6,219 bases of DNA from a bacterium (lineage in GTDB: Bacteria > Babelota > Babeliae > Babelales > RVW-14), in contig JAHFBS010000058.1 in NCBI GenBank assembly GCA_023249895.1, forward strand, positions 1 through 6,219, in the 5' to 3' direction. The notes beneath the pieces are model-generated. The model searched no databases. It saw only the letters and a program-made list of their open reading frames with translations, and was not told where the DNA came from. Positions 1-6,219 of this stretch are shown one piece after another; positions within the stretch are counted from its first letter, which is position 1; each line of letters starts with the position of its first letter. The position numbers and the translations under genes were made by a program.

Positions 1-211
1 CGTTTTTATCACTCCATCGTACTGGCCAATATTTGTTATTGCAGCGATAGGAACGTGGTATCGCGTGCTTGTCGGCGAGCATAATTATAGAACTCACGAA
101 GCGTTACATACACTGGTTCGGCACCTCATTTTGCTAGCCGGTGTTGGCCTGGTTCTTTACACCATCCGTTACGATCTTGTTATCGCTATTAATGTTTTGG
201 CCAACGGCTAA
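1..211 (+). CDS. C-terminal fragment of an integral membrane protein, function unknown
   Basis: An open frame runs from base 2 to a TAA at 209-211, giving the last 69 residues of a protein whose start lies outside the window. The fragment has a hydrophobic stretch at about fragment residues 8-24 (containing PIFVIAAIG). A polar, His-rich linker follows (GEHNYRTHEALHTLVRH), then a second hydrophobic stretch at about 42-55 (LILLAGVGLVLY) that runs into a third, weaker one up to the C-terminus. This pattern suggests two membrane helices and possibly a third short one. I do not recognise the family, and no catalytic motif is visible. The next gene is on the opposite strand, so this gene ends its transcription unit here. 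The reading frame is supported by uninterrupted length and membrane-like composition only; a chance open frame is less likely but possible. Confidence 0.62.
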   Translation, partial: VFITPSYWPIFVIAAIGTWYRVLVGEHNYRTHEALHTLVRHLILLAGVGLVLYTIRYDLVIAINVLANG

Positions 212-235
212 TATCAATTGGATTATCAAATCCCT

Positions 236-1492
236 CTAGTGAGGCAGCGTCAAATGATATCCGCCATTTGCCCCTTCAGGGGTAAAGTCTGATTTAAAAT
301 AAACGCTTCCTGTATAGGAGGGAGCTCCAACACCATCCTCGAATAAATCTTTGAATTGATCAATCTTTGCATTCCCATCACCTTGAGCAAAGTAGAGAAA
401 ATTGGTCACTCTTTGATTATATCGTGGCTGATACCCCCCATAGCCTTCATAATCCTTGAAACGCTCATAGAGCTTATTGAGTACATATTGAGCAGCTTCT
501 TTTCCTTGAGTAACATAGATCACAATTTTAGGAACATTGCCATTTTTTAACGTTTCATATGACCAAGGTTTTATTTTAAACTTATCAATATACCGTTGAA
601 GCAGACGATCATTTTTTATAAGCCTTGCTAGTTCAATAAAAACGCGTGCCTCTGAACCTTCTTGCGGCATCAAATGAAATTTATATTGAGCCGTTAATTC
701 TTGAGCTAAATCCAAATGAGTTTGTTTTGCAAATAAAACGTCAAAATATGGCGCCTGAAATGATCTATATTGGGGATCGGCTACTAAATGCTTTTCATCC
801 TTGTGTTCAGTTAAATTTATATAAACATCTTCTGGTTCAAAGTTAATAGGATAAGGGTTGTATTTACATTGAAAAATATTATTAACGTTTTCAACAATGC
901 CCACCGTAATAATAGGAACGAGCATCCTTGTCACAGATTCTTGCGCAATCGGATTATCCTGATGCTCAACGGCATATTCTAATAAATTAACAAGATCACT
1001 ATCTCTAGGCATATTTTTATAGTTCACAGGCGGCTTATGCCATGCGCAATACTCTCTAACTATAATTGGTAATTTTTCAAGAAAGACTTGCATGTACGGT
1101 ACCGCTACCTCATTACACAATTTTGTAAGCAGTTTTTTTACATTGGGAAGGACATCCTTTTCATCAAATTTGCTAAACGTAGACTTGATAGCTCTTTTAA
1201 ATTCTTCAGCTGATTCCACTGCCATTTTATCAACTATCTGAAGCAGCTCTTTACGTTTTTTCTCACTAACCGCTTTATTAGAATCACTTATAATTCTGTT
1301 TATTTCCCCAACTGCAACAGATGATCCGCTACCCCATGCCAAAACGGCAACTCTTTGTTGTACCGTCTGCAGGACACTATTCGCATACTGTAGCTGCAGT
1401 TGTTCAATACTCATCGCAAATGCATCGATAATAAAATTTGATATAAGTGCTATAGAAACAACAAGAACATAGTTCAGTTTATGTATCTTCAT
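236..1492 (-). CDS. Exported protein of unknown function, possible HopA1-like C-terminal region
   Basis: The product has about 418 residues. The ATG at 1492 is preferred over an in-frame GTG at 1546: it has GGGAG five bases upstream, and translation from it begins directly with a signal peptide (MKIHKLNY, a hydrophobic core VLVVSIALISNFII, then DAFA). Cleavage is likely after Ala26 by signal peptidase I; there is no lipobox. The GTG start has no Shine-Dalgarno and would put 18 polar residues ahead of the signal. Residues about 27-205 look helix-rich and charged. From about 220 the chain becomes mixed alpha/beta, with strand-like segments VYINL, KIVIYVTQGK (322-331) and FLYFAQGDG (365-373), and a Gly/Tyr-rich tail ending YHLTLPH. 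Three Cys are seen in the mature part (126, 149, 209). I do not recognise the family firmly. The order 'IYV, helix, QPRYNQRV, FLYFAQ' recalls the end of HopA1-type effector domains, a weak resemblance from memory. It is probably periplasmic or secreted. It is transcribed alone, convergent with the gene on its left and divergent from the one on its right. Confidence 0.85.
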   Translation of the reverse strand: MKIHKLNYVLVVSIALISNFIIDAFAMSIEQLQLQYANSVLQTVQQRVAVLAWGSGSSVAVGEINRIISDSNKAVSEKKRKELLQIVDKMAVESAEEFKRAIKSTFSKFDEKDVLPNVKKLLTKLCNEVAVPYMQVFLEKLPIIVREYCAWHKPPVNYKNMPRDSDLVNLLEYAVEHQDNPIAQESVTRMLVPIITVGIVENVNNIFQCKYNPYPINFEPEDVYINLTEHKDEKHLVADPQYRSFQAPYFDVLFAKQTHLDLAQELTAQYKFHLMPQEGSEARVFIELARLIKNDRLLQRYIDKFKIKPWSYETLKNGNVPKIVIYVTQGKEAAQYVLNKLYERFKDYEGYGGYQPRYNQRVTNFLYFAQGDGNAKIDQFKDLFEDGVGAPSYTGSVYFKSDFTPEGANGGYHLTLPH

Positions 1493-1497
1493 AACGA

Positions 1498-1505
1498 CTC
1501 CCTTT
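1498..1505 (-). promoter_or_regulatory. Ribosome binding site that fixes the exported-protein start
   Basis: On the minus strand this reads AAAGGGAG, followed by a 5-nt spacer (TCGTT) and ATG at 1492. It selects the signal-peptide start over the upstream GTG at 1546, which has no purine-rich motif in front of it. Confidence 0.75.
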
Positions 1506-1519
1506 AACAAACCAACTTC

Positions 1520-1525
1520 CTTATA
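1520..1525 (-). promoter_or_regulatory. Candidate -10 element for the exported-protein gene
   Basis: The minus strand reads TATAAG, five of six matches to TATAAT, placed so that transcription would begin roughly 20 nt before the ATG at 1492. No recognisable -35 hexamer lies 16-18 nt upstream (the sequence there is about GCGTGT). An A/T tract at 1557-1570 lies further upstream and could act as an UP-like element. Tentative. Confidence 0.25.
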
Positions 1526-1625
1526 CTTTACGGAATCCAAATACACGCCGGCTAGGTTTTTTTAAAAAATAGGCTTTATTCCACCACGTTCCCCATTTTT
1601 TCTACCCAACAGACCAAAATTGTTG

Positions 1626-1631
1626 TATAAC
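1626..1631 (+). promoter_or_regulatory. Candidate -10 element for the aminotransferase-murC operon
   Basis: TATAAC matches five of six bases of the sigma70-type -10 box and would place the transcript start about 40 nt before the ATG at 1679. The region 16-18 nt upstream (around 1601-1609, TCTACCCAA) is a poor -35 and there is no extended TGn. It is the best candidate in the gap, but weak. Confidence 0.25.
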
Positions 1632-1678
1632 TAACAGTCTCTTAAAACATTCACACTCATTTTGTTAAGGATCTGGTC

Positions 1679-2827
1679 ATGTTGGAAATACCTCTTTCTG
1701 GCATTAAAAAGATTGAAGAGATTGCGAAAAGTAGTGATGAATATATCTCTCTTTCACAGGGCTCGGTAAAGCTCGGCGGCATACCGCAGCAAATCAAAGA
1801 CTATGTTCAACAGTTAATGCTTACCGACAAAACCGATTATTACGAAAGCTGTTGGGGGCTTAAAATATTCCGCGAAAAGCTTGCAACAACCCTTTCGCAC
1901 CAATACAACGCATCATTTACTATCAATAACATTATTCCAACACATGGCTGTATCGGCGGCCTTGCACTTCTCTATCTTGCGCTTCTTGAGCCGGGCGACG
2001 AAGTTATCATTCCTGAACCAACCTATCCTGCATACAGCATTCTTGCCCAAGCCTCACGCAGCACACCCGTCTATACCTCGATGCTTACCCAAACCCTGAA
2101 CGGATCATACGACTTTGTGCTTGATGTTGAAAAAATTAAAGCCGCAACGACAAAAAAAACAAAAATTATCATCCTGACTAACCCAGGAAATCCTTCAGGA
2201 ATGGTCATTCCGATGAGCACCATTCTTGAACTTAAAACATGGTGTGAACAACACGGAATCTTTTTGATCATTGATGAGGCATATCGCGACTACGCATTCA
2301 CGCCAGAATTTAAGACCGCACTGCCCCTTGTCACCCAAAGCGAATGGGTCATCTGCGCCAGCACCTTCTCCAAAAATATGGCAATGAGCGGTTGGCGTAT
2401 TGGCTATTTAGCGGTGCCTACGCACATCACCAAAGCGCTTGCTGGCATGCAAGATGCGTTGTTAAACTGTCTCAATAACACGGCACAATATGCAGCAATG
2501 TTCGCACTCGATCACCCAGAACTTACTGCACGATTACACACCTTGGTCAAAAACAACCGCGACCTTACCCAAGAACTTTTACAACCGCTTGTCGCACAAA
2601 ACCTGATACAATTTGAAACACCTCAAGGCGGGCTTTTCATTTTCTTCAAAACGCCCCATGCAGACGCAACCGATTTGTGCATGAGCATCTTGAACCAAGC
2701 AAAAGTTTCGTTGGTTCCTGGACAATCATTTGGTCCATCCGGCGCTCCTTTTTTGCGTTTGTGCTATGCTCGTGACACTGAAATTTTGCGCGAAGGCGTA
2801 ACGCGTTTAGTAAAATTTTTTATCTAA
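1679..2827 (+). CDS. Class I/II PLP-dependent aminotransferase (fold type I)
   Basis: The 382-residue product has the normal length for this cytoplasmic family, which moves an amino group between an amino acid and a 2-oxo acid using pyridoxal phosphate. Visible motifs in order: a cofactor-phosphate loop region at THGCIGG (88-94); NPGNPSG (168-174), matching the family NPxNPTG; DEAYRDY (199-205), where Asp199 should contact the pyridine nitrogen and Tyr202 the cofactor oxygen; STFSKNMAMSGWRIGY (228-243), with Lys232 as the Schiff-base lysine and Arg240 near the phosphate; and FLRLCYA (358-364), where Arg360 should bind the substrate carboxylate. All catalytic residues are present, so the enzyme should be active. 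The ATG is supported by AAGGA at 1667-1671 with a 7-nt spacer. The substrate cannot be read from sequence: aspartate, aromatic, alanine/glutamate or LL-diaminopimelate types are all possible. The tight link to murC suggests, but does not show, a role in supplying wall amino acids. Confidence 0.95.
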   Translation: MLEIPLSGIKKIEEIAKSSDEYISLSQGSVKLGGIPQQIKDYVQQLMLTDKTDYYESCWGLKIFREKLATTLSHQYNASFTINNIIPTHGCIGGLALLYLALLEPGDEVIIPEPTYPAYSILAQASRSTPVYTSMLTQTLNGSYDFVLDVEKIKAATTKKTKIIILTNPGNPSGMVIPMSTILELKTWCEQHGIFLIIDEAYRDYAFTPEFKTALPLVTQSEWVICASTFSKNMAMSGWRIGYLAVPTHITKALAGMQDALLNCLNNTAQYAAMFALDHPELTARLHTLVKNNRDLTQELLQPLVAQNLIQFETPQGGLFIFFKTPHADATDLCMSILNQAKVSLVPGQSFGPSGAPFLRLCYARDTEILREGVTRLVKFFI

Positions 2828-2829
2828 GG
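2826..2829 (+). promoter_or_regulatory. murC Shine-Dalgarno overlapping the upstream stop codon
   Basis: AAGG shares its two A bases with the TAA stop of the aminotransferase (2825-2827) and lies 7 nt before the murC ATG at 2837. Ribosomes finishing the first gene would sit on the murC start site, which points to translational coupling. Confidence 0.7.
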
Positions 2830-2836
2830 CACGATT

Positions 2837-4261
2837 ATGTATAAAAAACGTGAACATGTGCACTTTATGGGAATTGGTGGTATCGGCATGAGCGGCATTG
2901 CCGAGATTTTACGCTTACGCGGATACACCGTCTCAGGTTGTGATCTTGGCAGCGCCTCAAAAACCATTGATCATCTAAGATCTATTGGTTGCACTATTTA
3001 CCAAGGTCATGACGTTGCGCATATTCACGATGCTGATGTACTTGTTTACTCGTCAGCAGTCAAACATGATTCGCCCGAAATTCAGGCTGCGCTTGAAAAA
3101 GGCATTCCCGTCATTCCACGAGCGTTGATGTTGGGTGAACTGATGCGCACCAAATATAGCGTTGCTGTTTCAGGAGCGCATGGCAAAACCACCACAACCT
3201 CTCTTATTTCACACATTATGATTGAGGCCGACAAACAACCCTCAGTTATCATAGGCGGAGTACTTAAAAACATAGCTAACAACGCCAAATTAGGCGGCGG
3301 CGAGATTTTGATCGCTGAGGCAGATGAGAGTGATCGCTCACTGCTTAATCTTTCGCCAACTATGGCAGTCGTTACCAATATCGATGCCGAACACCTTGAT
3401 ACCTACAGCGATATTGACGATATCAAAAACACGTTCAAACACTTCTTAACACGCCTCCCCTTTTATGGTAAAGCCTTTGTTTGCATTGATGACCCTAATG
3501 TTCGTTCGATTTTACCACTTCCCCACGTATGCACCATTCGCTACGGCCTGAGCGAAGACGCTGATATTATGGGTGATATCATTGAATTGGGCGTCTCATC
3601 ATCAGTTTTTGATGTCTATACGATGACCCAAATTTCTGGATCGCATCAGAAAGAGAAAAAACTTCTTGGGCGCATTTCACTCAGCATTCCCGGCCGCCAC
3701 AATGGTCTTAATGACCTTGCTGCTATCGGTGTTTGCCTTGAATTTGACGTTCCATTCATAACTATTGCGCACGCGCTTGAAACATTTAAAGGCGTTGAGC
3801 GTCGGTTTGAATTTAAAGGCATGTGCAATGGCGCTGAAGTTTTTGATGATTACGGGCACCATCCAACCGAAATCAAAACAACTCTTGTAGTTGCCAATAA
3901 ACGTAAGCAAAACCAGCTGCATGTTATCTTTCAGCCACATCGTTTTACCCGAACTCAAAAGCTGTGGGATGATTTTGTTGCCATTTTTGCCAATACAGAT
4001 AACCCTTATTCAATCAATACGCTTTACATCACCGATATTTATCCAGCAAGTGAAGCCCCTATTCCCGGCATCACGGCTACACGCCTTGTAGAAGCGATCC
4101 GTCAGGCAAATCCCAACCTTAACGTTGCCTATATGGCTACTTATGAGCAGATAACCCTCCACGCACGCACGGTCATCAATGAAGGCGACCTTCTTCTGAC
4201 CGTTGGCGCTGGAAAGGTTAATCAGATCGCTGAAGCGCTCGTACAAAGCAACGTAAAATAA
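2837..4261 (+). CDS. murC: UDP-N-acetylmuramate--L-alanine ligase
   Basis: MurC (EC 6.3.2.8) adds L-alanine to UDP-MurNAc with ATP hydrolysis, the first amino-acid step of peptidoglycan stem-peptide synthesis in the cytoplasm. The 474-residue product is full length and shows the three Mur-ligase domains. The N-terminal UDP-binding Rossmann domain has FMGIGGIGMSGIA (10-22) and YSSAVKHDSPE (71-81). The central ATPase domain has the P-loop SGAHGKTTTT (112-121, Lys117), EADESDRS (161-168), NIDAEHLDTY (181-190) and PGRHNGLNDLAA (285-296). The C-terminal domain has GVERRFEFKG (319-328), DDYGHHPTEI (337-346), FQPHRFTRT (365-373), DIYPASEAPIPG (400-411) and a final VGAGK. HFMGIGGIGMSG, DDYGHHPTE and DIYPASEAPIPG mark MurC rather than MurD, MurE or MurF; Mpl is the nearest alternative but its signatures fit less well. 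It is coupled to the aminotransferase 9 nt upstream. No other division or cell-wall gene (murG, murB, ddl, ftsQ) is adjacent, so the classic dcw order is not kept here. Confidence 0.98.
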   Translation: MYKKREHVHFMGIGGIGMSGIAEILRLRGYTVSGCDLGSASKTIDHLRSIGCTIYQGHDVAHIHDADVLVYSSAVKHDSPEIQAALEKGIPVIPRALMLGELMRTKYSVAVSGAHGKTTTTSLISHIMIEADKQPSVIIGGVLKNIANNAKLGGGEILIAEADESDRSLLNLSPTMAVVTNIDAEHLDTYSDIDDIKNTFKHFLTRLPFYGKAFVCIDDPNVRSILPLPHVCTIRYGLSEDADIMGDIIELGVSSSVFDVYTMTQISGSHQKEKKLLGRISLSIPGRHNGLNDLAAIGVCLEFDVPFITIAHALETFKGVERRFEFKGMCNGAEVFDDYGHHPTEIKTTLVVANKRKQNQLHVIFQPHRFTRTQKLWDDFVAIFANTDNPYSINTLYITDIYPASEAPIPGITATRLVEAIRQANPNLNVAYMATYEQITLHARTVINEGDLLLTVGAGKVNQIAEALVQSNVK

Positions 4262-4290
4262 TTGACAAAATCTAAAAGATTAGCGATTCT
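4262..4290 (+). promoter_or_regulatory. Possible promoter for the outer-membrane barrel gene
   Basis: A perfect TTGACA (4262-4267) begins one base after the murC stop codon. Exactly 17 nt later is GATTCT (4285-4290), which matches the -10 consensus at only three of six positions. The spacing is ideal but the -10 is poor, so this may be chance. If real, it leaves a 5' leader of roughly 45 nt that is pyrimidine-rich at 4301-4327. The small inverted repeat AATCT/AGATT (4269-4281) lies inside the spacer. Confidence 0.3.
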
Positions 4291-4332
4291 GGCACATCGT
4301 TTCTCACTATTTTTATTTCCCTTTTTTACTAT

Positions 4333-4338
4333 AAGGAG
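4333..4338 (+). promoter_or_regulatory. Strong ribosome binding site of the barrel gene
   Basis: AAGGAG, a full anti-16S match, lies 4 nt before the ATG at 4343. It is the strongest Shine-Dalgarno in the window, as expected for an abundant outer-membrane protein, and it confirms the start of a gene that has no stop in the window. Confidence 0.75.
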
Positions 4339-4342
4339 TGCA

Positions 4343-6219
4343 ATGAAAGCAACATCCGGGGCATTACCGATTATTGTGGCTTTTTTGTGCCTTGCAAGCG
4401 TTCAATTTGTAGCTGCAGGTGACAACAAAACGGTTGTAGAAAAAATGAAAGAGGCCAAACCGGTAACGCGTCTTGGAAGCGTATATGCTCCAAAACCTGG
4501 CGAAAAAGGCCCTTTTACTATCAGCAAAGGTGATGCTGATTTGACATTGGGCGGACGTGTTCGCGTTGATTATGTCTATGATGACAATGTCTACATGCTT
4601 AACAAAAACATTCCTGATGAAGAACAGTACTTCAAAGAAACGGTCGATATTACCCTCGCAGCAGCCTATGGCCGTGAAAAATATGGCTATAACGCCGTTG
4701 ATATTTTTACCGACTTACGTCACAAAGGCGTTTGGGGTAGACCACTCTCCTATGCCGATAAAGATGCCGGACTTCTTGGACAGAGCAGCATAAAGTTCAA
4801 TAATGAAAGCAATTCAATTTTTGGTCCCCATGCACATACATCGACCAAAACATTGACCTGGTTCAATGAAGCATGGTTACGCTTTAGTCTTAATGCCGCT
4901 CTTGGTATTAAAGGCCAATCACATATTCAATACCTAAAACTTGGCTGGTTCCCCTTTGATCTTGGTCGCGGTATTGCACTTGGGTCATACTACGGACTTA
5001 ATCGCGAGCTCATTGCGCTTTATAACTACAGCGAAGATAAAGCAGCTCCTGGTATTAATCTGACCGGCGACATTATTAAAGATCGCCTTAAATATGACAT
5101 TTACTATGCACGCTTTGAAGAACGCGGCAAAAGCTTTGACGACGTTGTCAACGTTGAAAAACGCTACATTGTCGGTCGCCGTACCCATCCATGGCGCGGT
5201 GTGAGCAAAGATGACGATTTGATTGCCGGCCGCATTAAATGGAAAGCGCTCAAGAGCGAACGTGATGGCGAGCTCTATTTTGAGCCATATGTTTTTTATA
5301 ATGCTGCTTCAGACAAAAAAGTAGATATTCCTGCTGACTCAAAGGTCAACTGGGGTTCCTATGGTATGCAAATTGAATATGCTTACAAAAACTTTGAATG
5401 CGGTGGCGAGTTTGCCCTTAACTACGGTAAAGAGCATCTCTACCATATCGACCGCGATCAAACCGATATTCATAATAGAGATGGCTATCTTAAAGAAGAA
5501 CATCCAAAAATCGTAGACAAAAATCCTAACGATTCTTCAGCCATGCCTGTTCCCGTAACTGCTTATACCAATAAGGCATCGCGCGAACCTGTCTATGTTA
5601 ATGGGGTTCAAATCAATATCGCTAATGGCGCAAGCGAAGATTATCCATTCTATAACGCCAAAGATCGCTTCCGTAAGGGCTATATCAACAAGCTTGGCGG
5701 CTGGATGACCGTTGTTGATGGCGCTTATACTTTTTCTCCATGGAATCTTAAAATAGCACTCGCTTACGCTTATGCCTCAGGCGATGATAATCCACATATT
5801 AATGAAGTAAACAAAACATATCATGGATTTGTTGGTCTTCATGAAAACTATAACGGCGGCAAACGCGTTAAAAGTATGTTAATTCTTGATGAACGCGACT
5901 TGCTACGTCCCGTCGCCAGAAGCGGCAACAGAGTCTCAGCCGCTGCTGATATTCACTTCAGCAACCTTCAATATGTTGGACTTGGTTGCAAATGGCTGCC
6001 AAAAAGTTGCATCAAGAATTTAGTCATTTGGCCTAACATTCTTGGCTTCTGGTCAACCCACCGCATGCATAAGTACATCCCTAATGCAAGCAATCCTAAC
6101 AGACCTGGTCGCCTTTCTGAGACCGAATATGCACGTAATTATTTGGGAACTGAAGCGAATATTTGGACCAGCTGCAATATGATGACTGACCTTCGTTTTT
6201 ACATTAACTTTGCAGCCTT
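4343..6219 (+). CDS. Outer-membrane beta-barrel protein, alginate-export/porin-like (3' end missing)
   Basis: The frame is open from ATG 4343 to the right edge, giving 625 residues without a stop. Residues 1-25 form a signal peptide (MKATSGALP, then IIVAFLCLASVQF, ending VAA before Gly26). After a short charged linker (about 27-65) the chain shows repeated alternating polar/hydrophobic segments with aromatic ends, typical of transmembrane beta strands: DLTLGGRVRVDYVY (66-79), SHIQYLKLGWFPF (193-205), RLKYDIYYARFEERG (248-262), GELYFEPYVFYN (309-320), YGMQIEYAYKNFECGGEFALNY (340-361, shown in part as IEYAYKNF), and LKIALAYAYASGDDNP (469-484). The SGDDNP turn followed by a loop with HGFVGLHENYNGG resembles a hallmark of alginate-export-type barrels, from memory of that family. 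A loop of about 85 residues (roughly 362-447) is unusually long and probably faces outward. It likely acts as a porin or solute channel; actual alginate export is not implied. It lies 81 nt after murC on the same strand. Confidence 0.82.
   Translation, partial: MKATSGALPIIVAFLCLASVQFVAAGDNKTVVEKMKEAKPVTRLGSVYAPKPGEKGPFTISKGDADLTLGGRVRVDYVYDDNVYMLNKNIPDEEQYFKETVDITLAAAYGREKYGYNAVDIFTDLRHKGVWGRPLSYADKDAGLLGQSSIKFNNESNSIFGPHAHTSTKTLTWFNEAWLRFSLNAALGIKGQSHIQYLKLGWFPFDLGRGIALGSYYGLNRELIALYNYSEDKAAPGINLTGDIIKDRLKYDIYYARFEERGKSFDDVVNVEKRYIVGRRTHPWRGVSKDDDLIAGRIKWKALKSERDGELYFEPYVFYNAASDKKVDIPADSKVNWGSYGMQIEYAYKNFECGGEFALNYGKEHLYHIDRDQTDIHNRDGYLKEEHPKIVDKNPNDSSAMPVPVTAYTNKASREPVYVNGVQINIANGASEDYPFYNAKDRFRKGYINKLGGWMTVVDGAYTFSPWNLKIALAYAYASGDDNPHINEVNKTYHGFVGLHENYNGGKRVKSMLILDERDLLRPVARSGNRVSAAADIHFSNLQYVGLGCKWLPKSCIKNLVIWPNILGFWSTHRMHKYIPNASNPNRPGRLSETEYARNYLGTEANIWTSCNMMTDLRFYINFAA

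Larger units (their letters stand above)
1493..1678. other. Divergent intergenic region
   Basis: These 186 nt separate two divergently transcribed genes and should hold both promoters. They contain a run of seven T followed by six A (1557-1569), including a 12-bp perfect palindrome at 1558-1569, next to a GCCGGC hexamer (1547-1552). I find no small ORF with a good ribosome site, no RNA gene and no convincing operator. The A/T tract may bend DNA or help RNA polymerase binding, but this is inferred from composition only. Confidence 0.6.

Noticed and set aside
212..235. Bidirectional terminator between the two convergent genes
   Set aside because: The 24 nt contain only the short palindrome CAATTG and no stable stem or T-run, so termination probably occurs elsewhere or by another mechanism.
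1493..1546. Upstream in-frame GTG start for the exported protein (18 extra residues)
   Set aside because: There is no Shine-Dalgarno before it, and the extra residues are polar and would bury the signal peptide. The ATG at 1492 has GGGAG at good spacing.
1547..1563. GCCGGC followed by a T-run, resembling an intrinsic terminator on the + strand
   Set aside because: GCCGGC is self-complementary but leaves no loop, no flanking stem can be formed, and there is no + strand gene just upstream to terminate.
3082..3378. 98-codon open frame antisense to murC
   Set aside because: It lies wholly within the strongly conserved murC P-loop region and has no ribosome site or recognisable domain; a shadow of the real gene.
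3677..4246. Other open frames antisense to the 3' half of murC
   Set aside because: All overlap well-supported murC coding sequence and have no independent protein features.
4269..4281. Inverted repeat AATCT/AGATT after murC as a terminator
   Set aside because: The 5-bp A/T-rich stem with a 3-nt loop is too weak, and no T-tract follows it directly.
4388..4408. Lipoprotein reading of the barrel signal peptide around Cys16 (FLCLAS)
   Set aside because: The residue before the Cys is Leu, not Gly, Ala or Ser, and the Cys sits inside the hydrophobic core; a signal peptidase I site at VAA fits better.

Overview
The window looks like part of a Gram-negative-type bacterial chromosome. It carries a cytoplasmic peptidoglycan ligase gene (murC), an outer-membrane beta-barrel gene with a signal peptide, and a second exported protein. 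The genes use the standard code, have AAGG or GGGAG Shine-Dalgarno sites, and have moderate to low GC. The protein style (an unfamiliar secreted protein and a large porin-like barrel beside conserved cell-wall genes) reminds me of Candidatus Dependentiae (TM6), but this is an impression. No marker in the window settles the phylum, and an intracellular gammaproteobacterium or similar lineage is not excluded.

Layout: 1-211 is the C-terminal end of a membrane protein gene (+ strand) that enters from the left edge. It converges, with a 24-nt gap, on a minus-strand gene (236-1492) for an unrecognised exported protein of about 418 residues. A 186-nt divergent intergenic region (1493-1678) follows. 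On the + strand come a class I/II PLP-dependent aminotransferase (1679-2827) and murC (2837-4261). They are separated by only 9 nt, and the murC Shine-Dalgarno overlaps the aminotransferase stop codon, so the two are almost certainly co-transcribed and probably translationally coupled. After an 81-nt gap comes an outer-membrane beta-barrel gene (4343 onward), still open at the right edge after 625 codons. It resembles alginate-export-type porins.

How the parts fit: MurC joins L-alanine to UDP-MurNAc in the cytoplasm. Its coupled aminotransferase may feed amino-acid precursors to the wall, though its substrate cannot be read from sequence. The barrel gene may be read through from murC or have its own promoter in the 81-nt gap. 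The minus-strand exported protein is the least explained gene. It is visibly more AT-rich than the conserved genes and may be lineage-specific. I see no RNA genes, mobile elements, CRISPR arrays or convincing intrinsic terminators. I did not find a clearly new multi-gene system; the best leads are the exported minus-strand protein and the aminotransferase-murC pairing.
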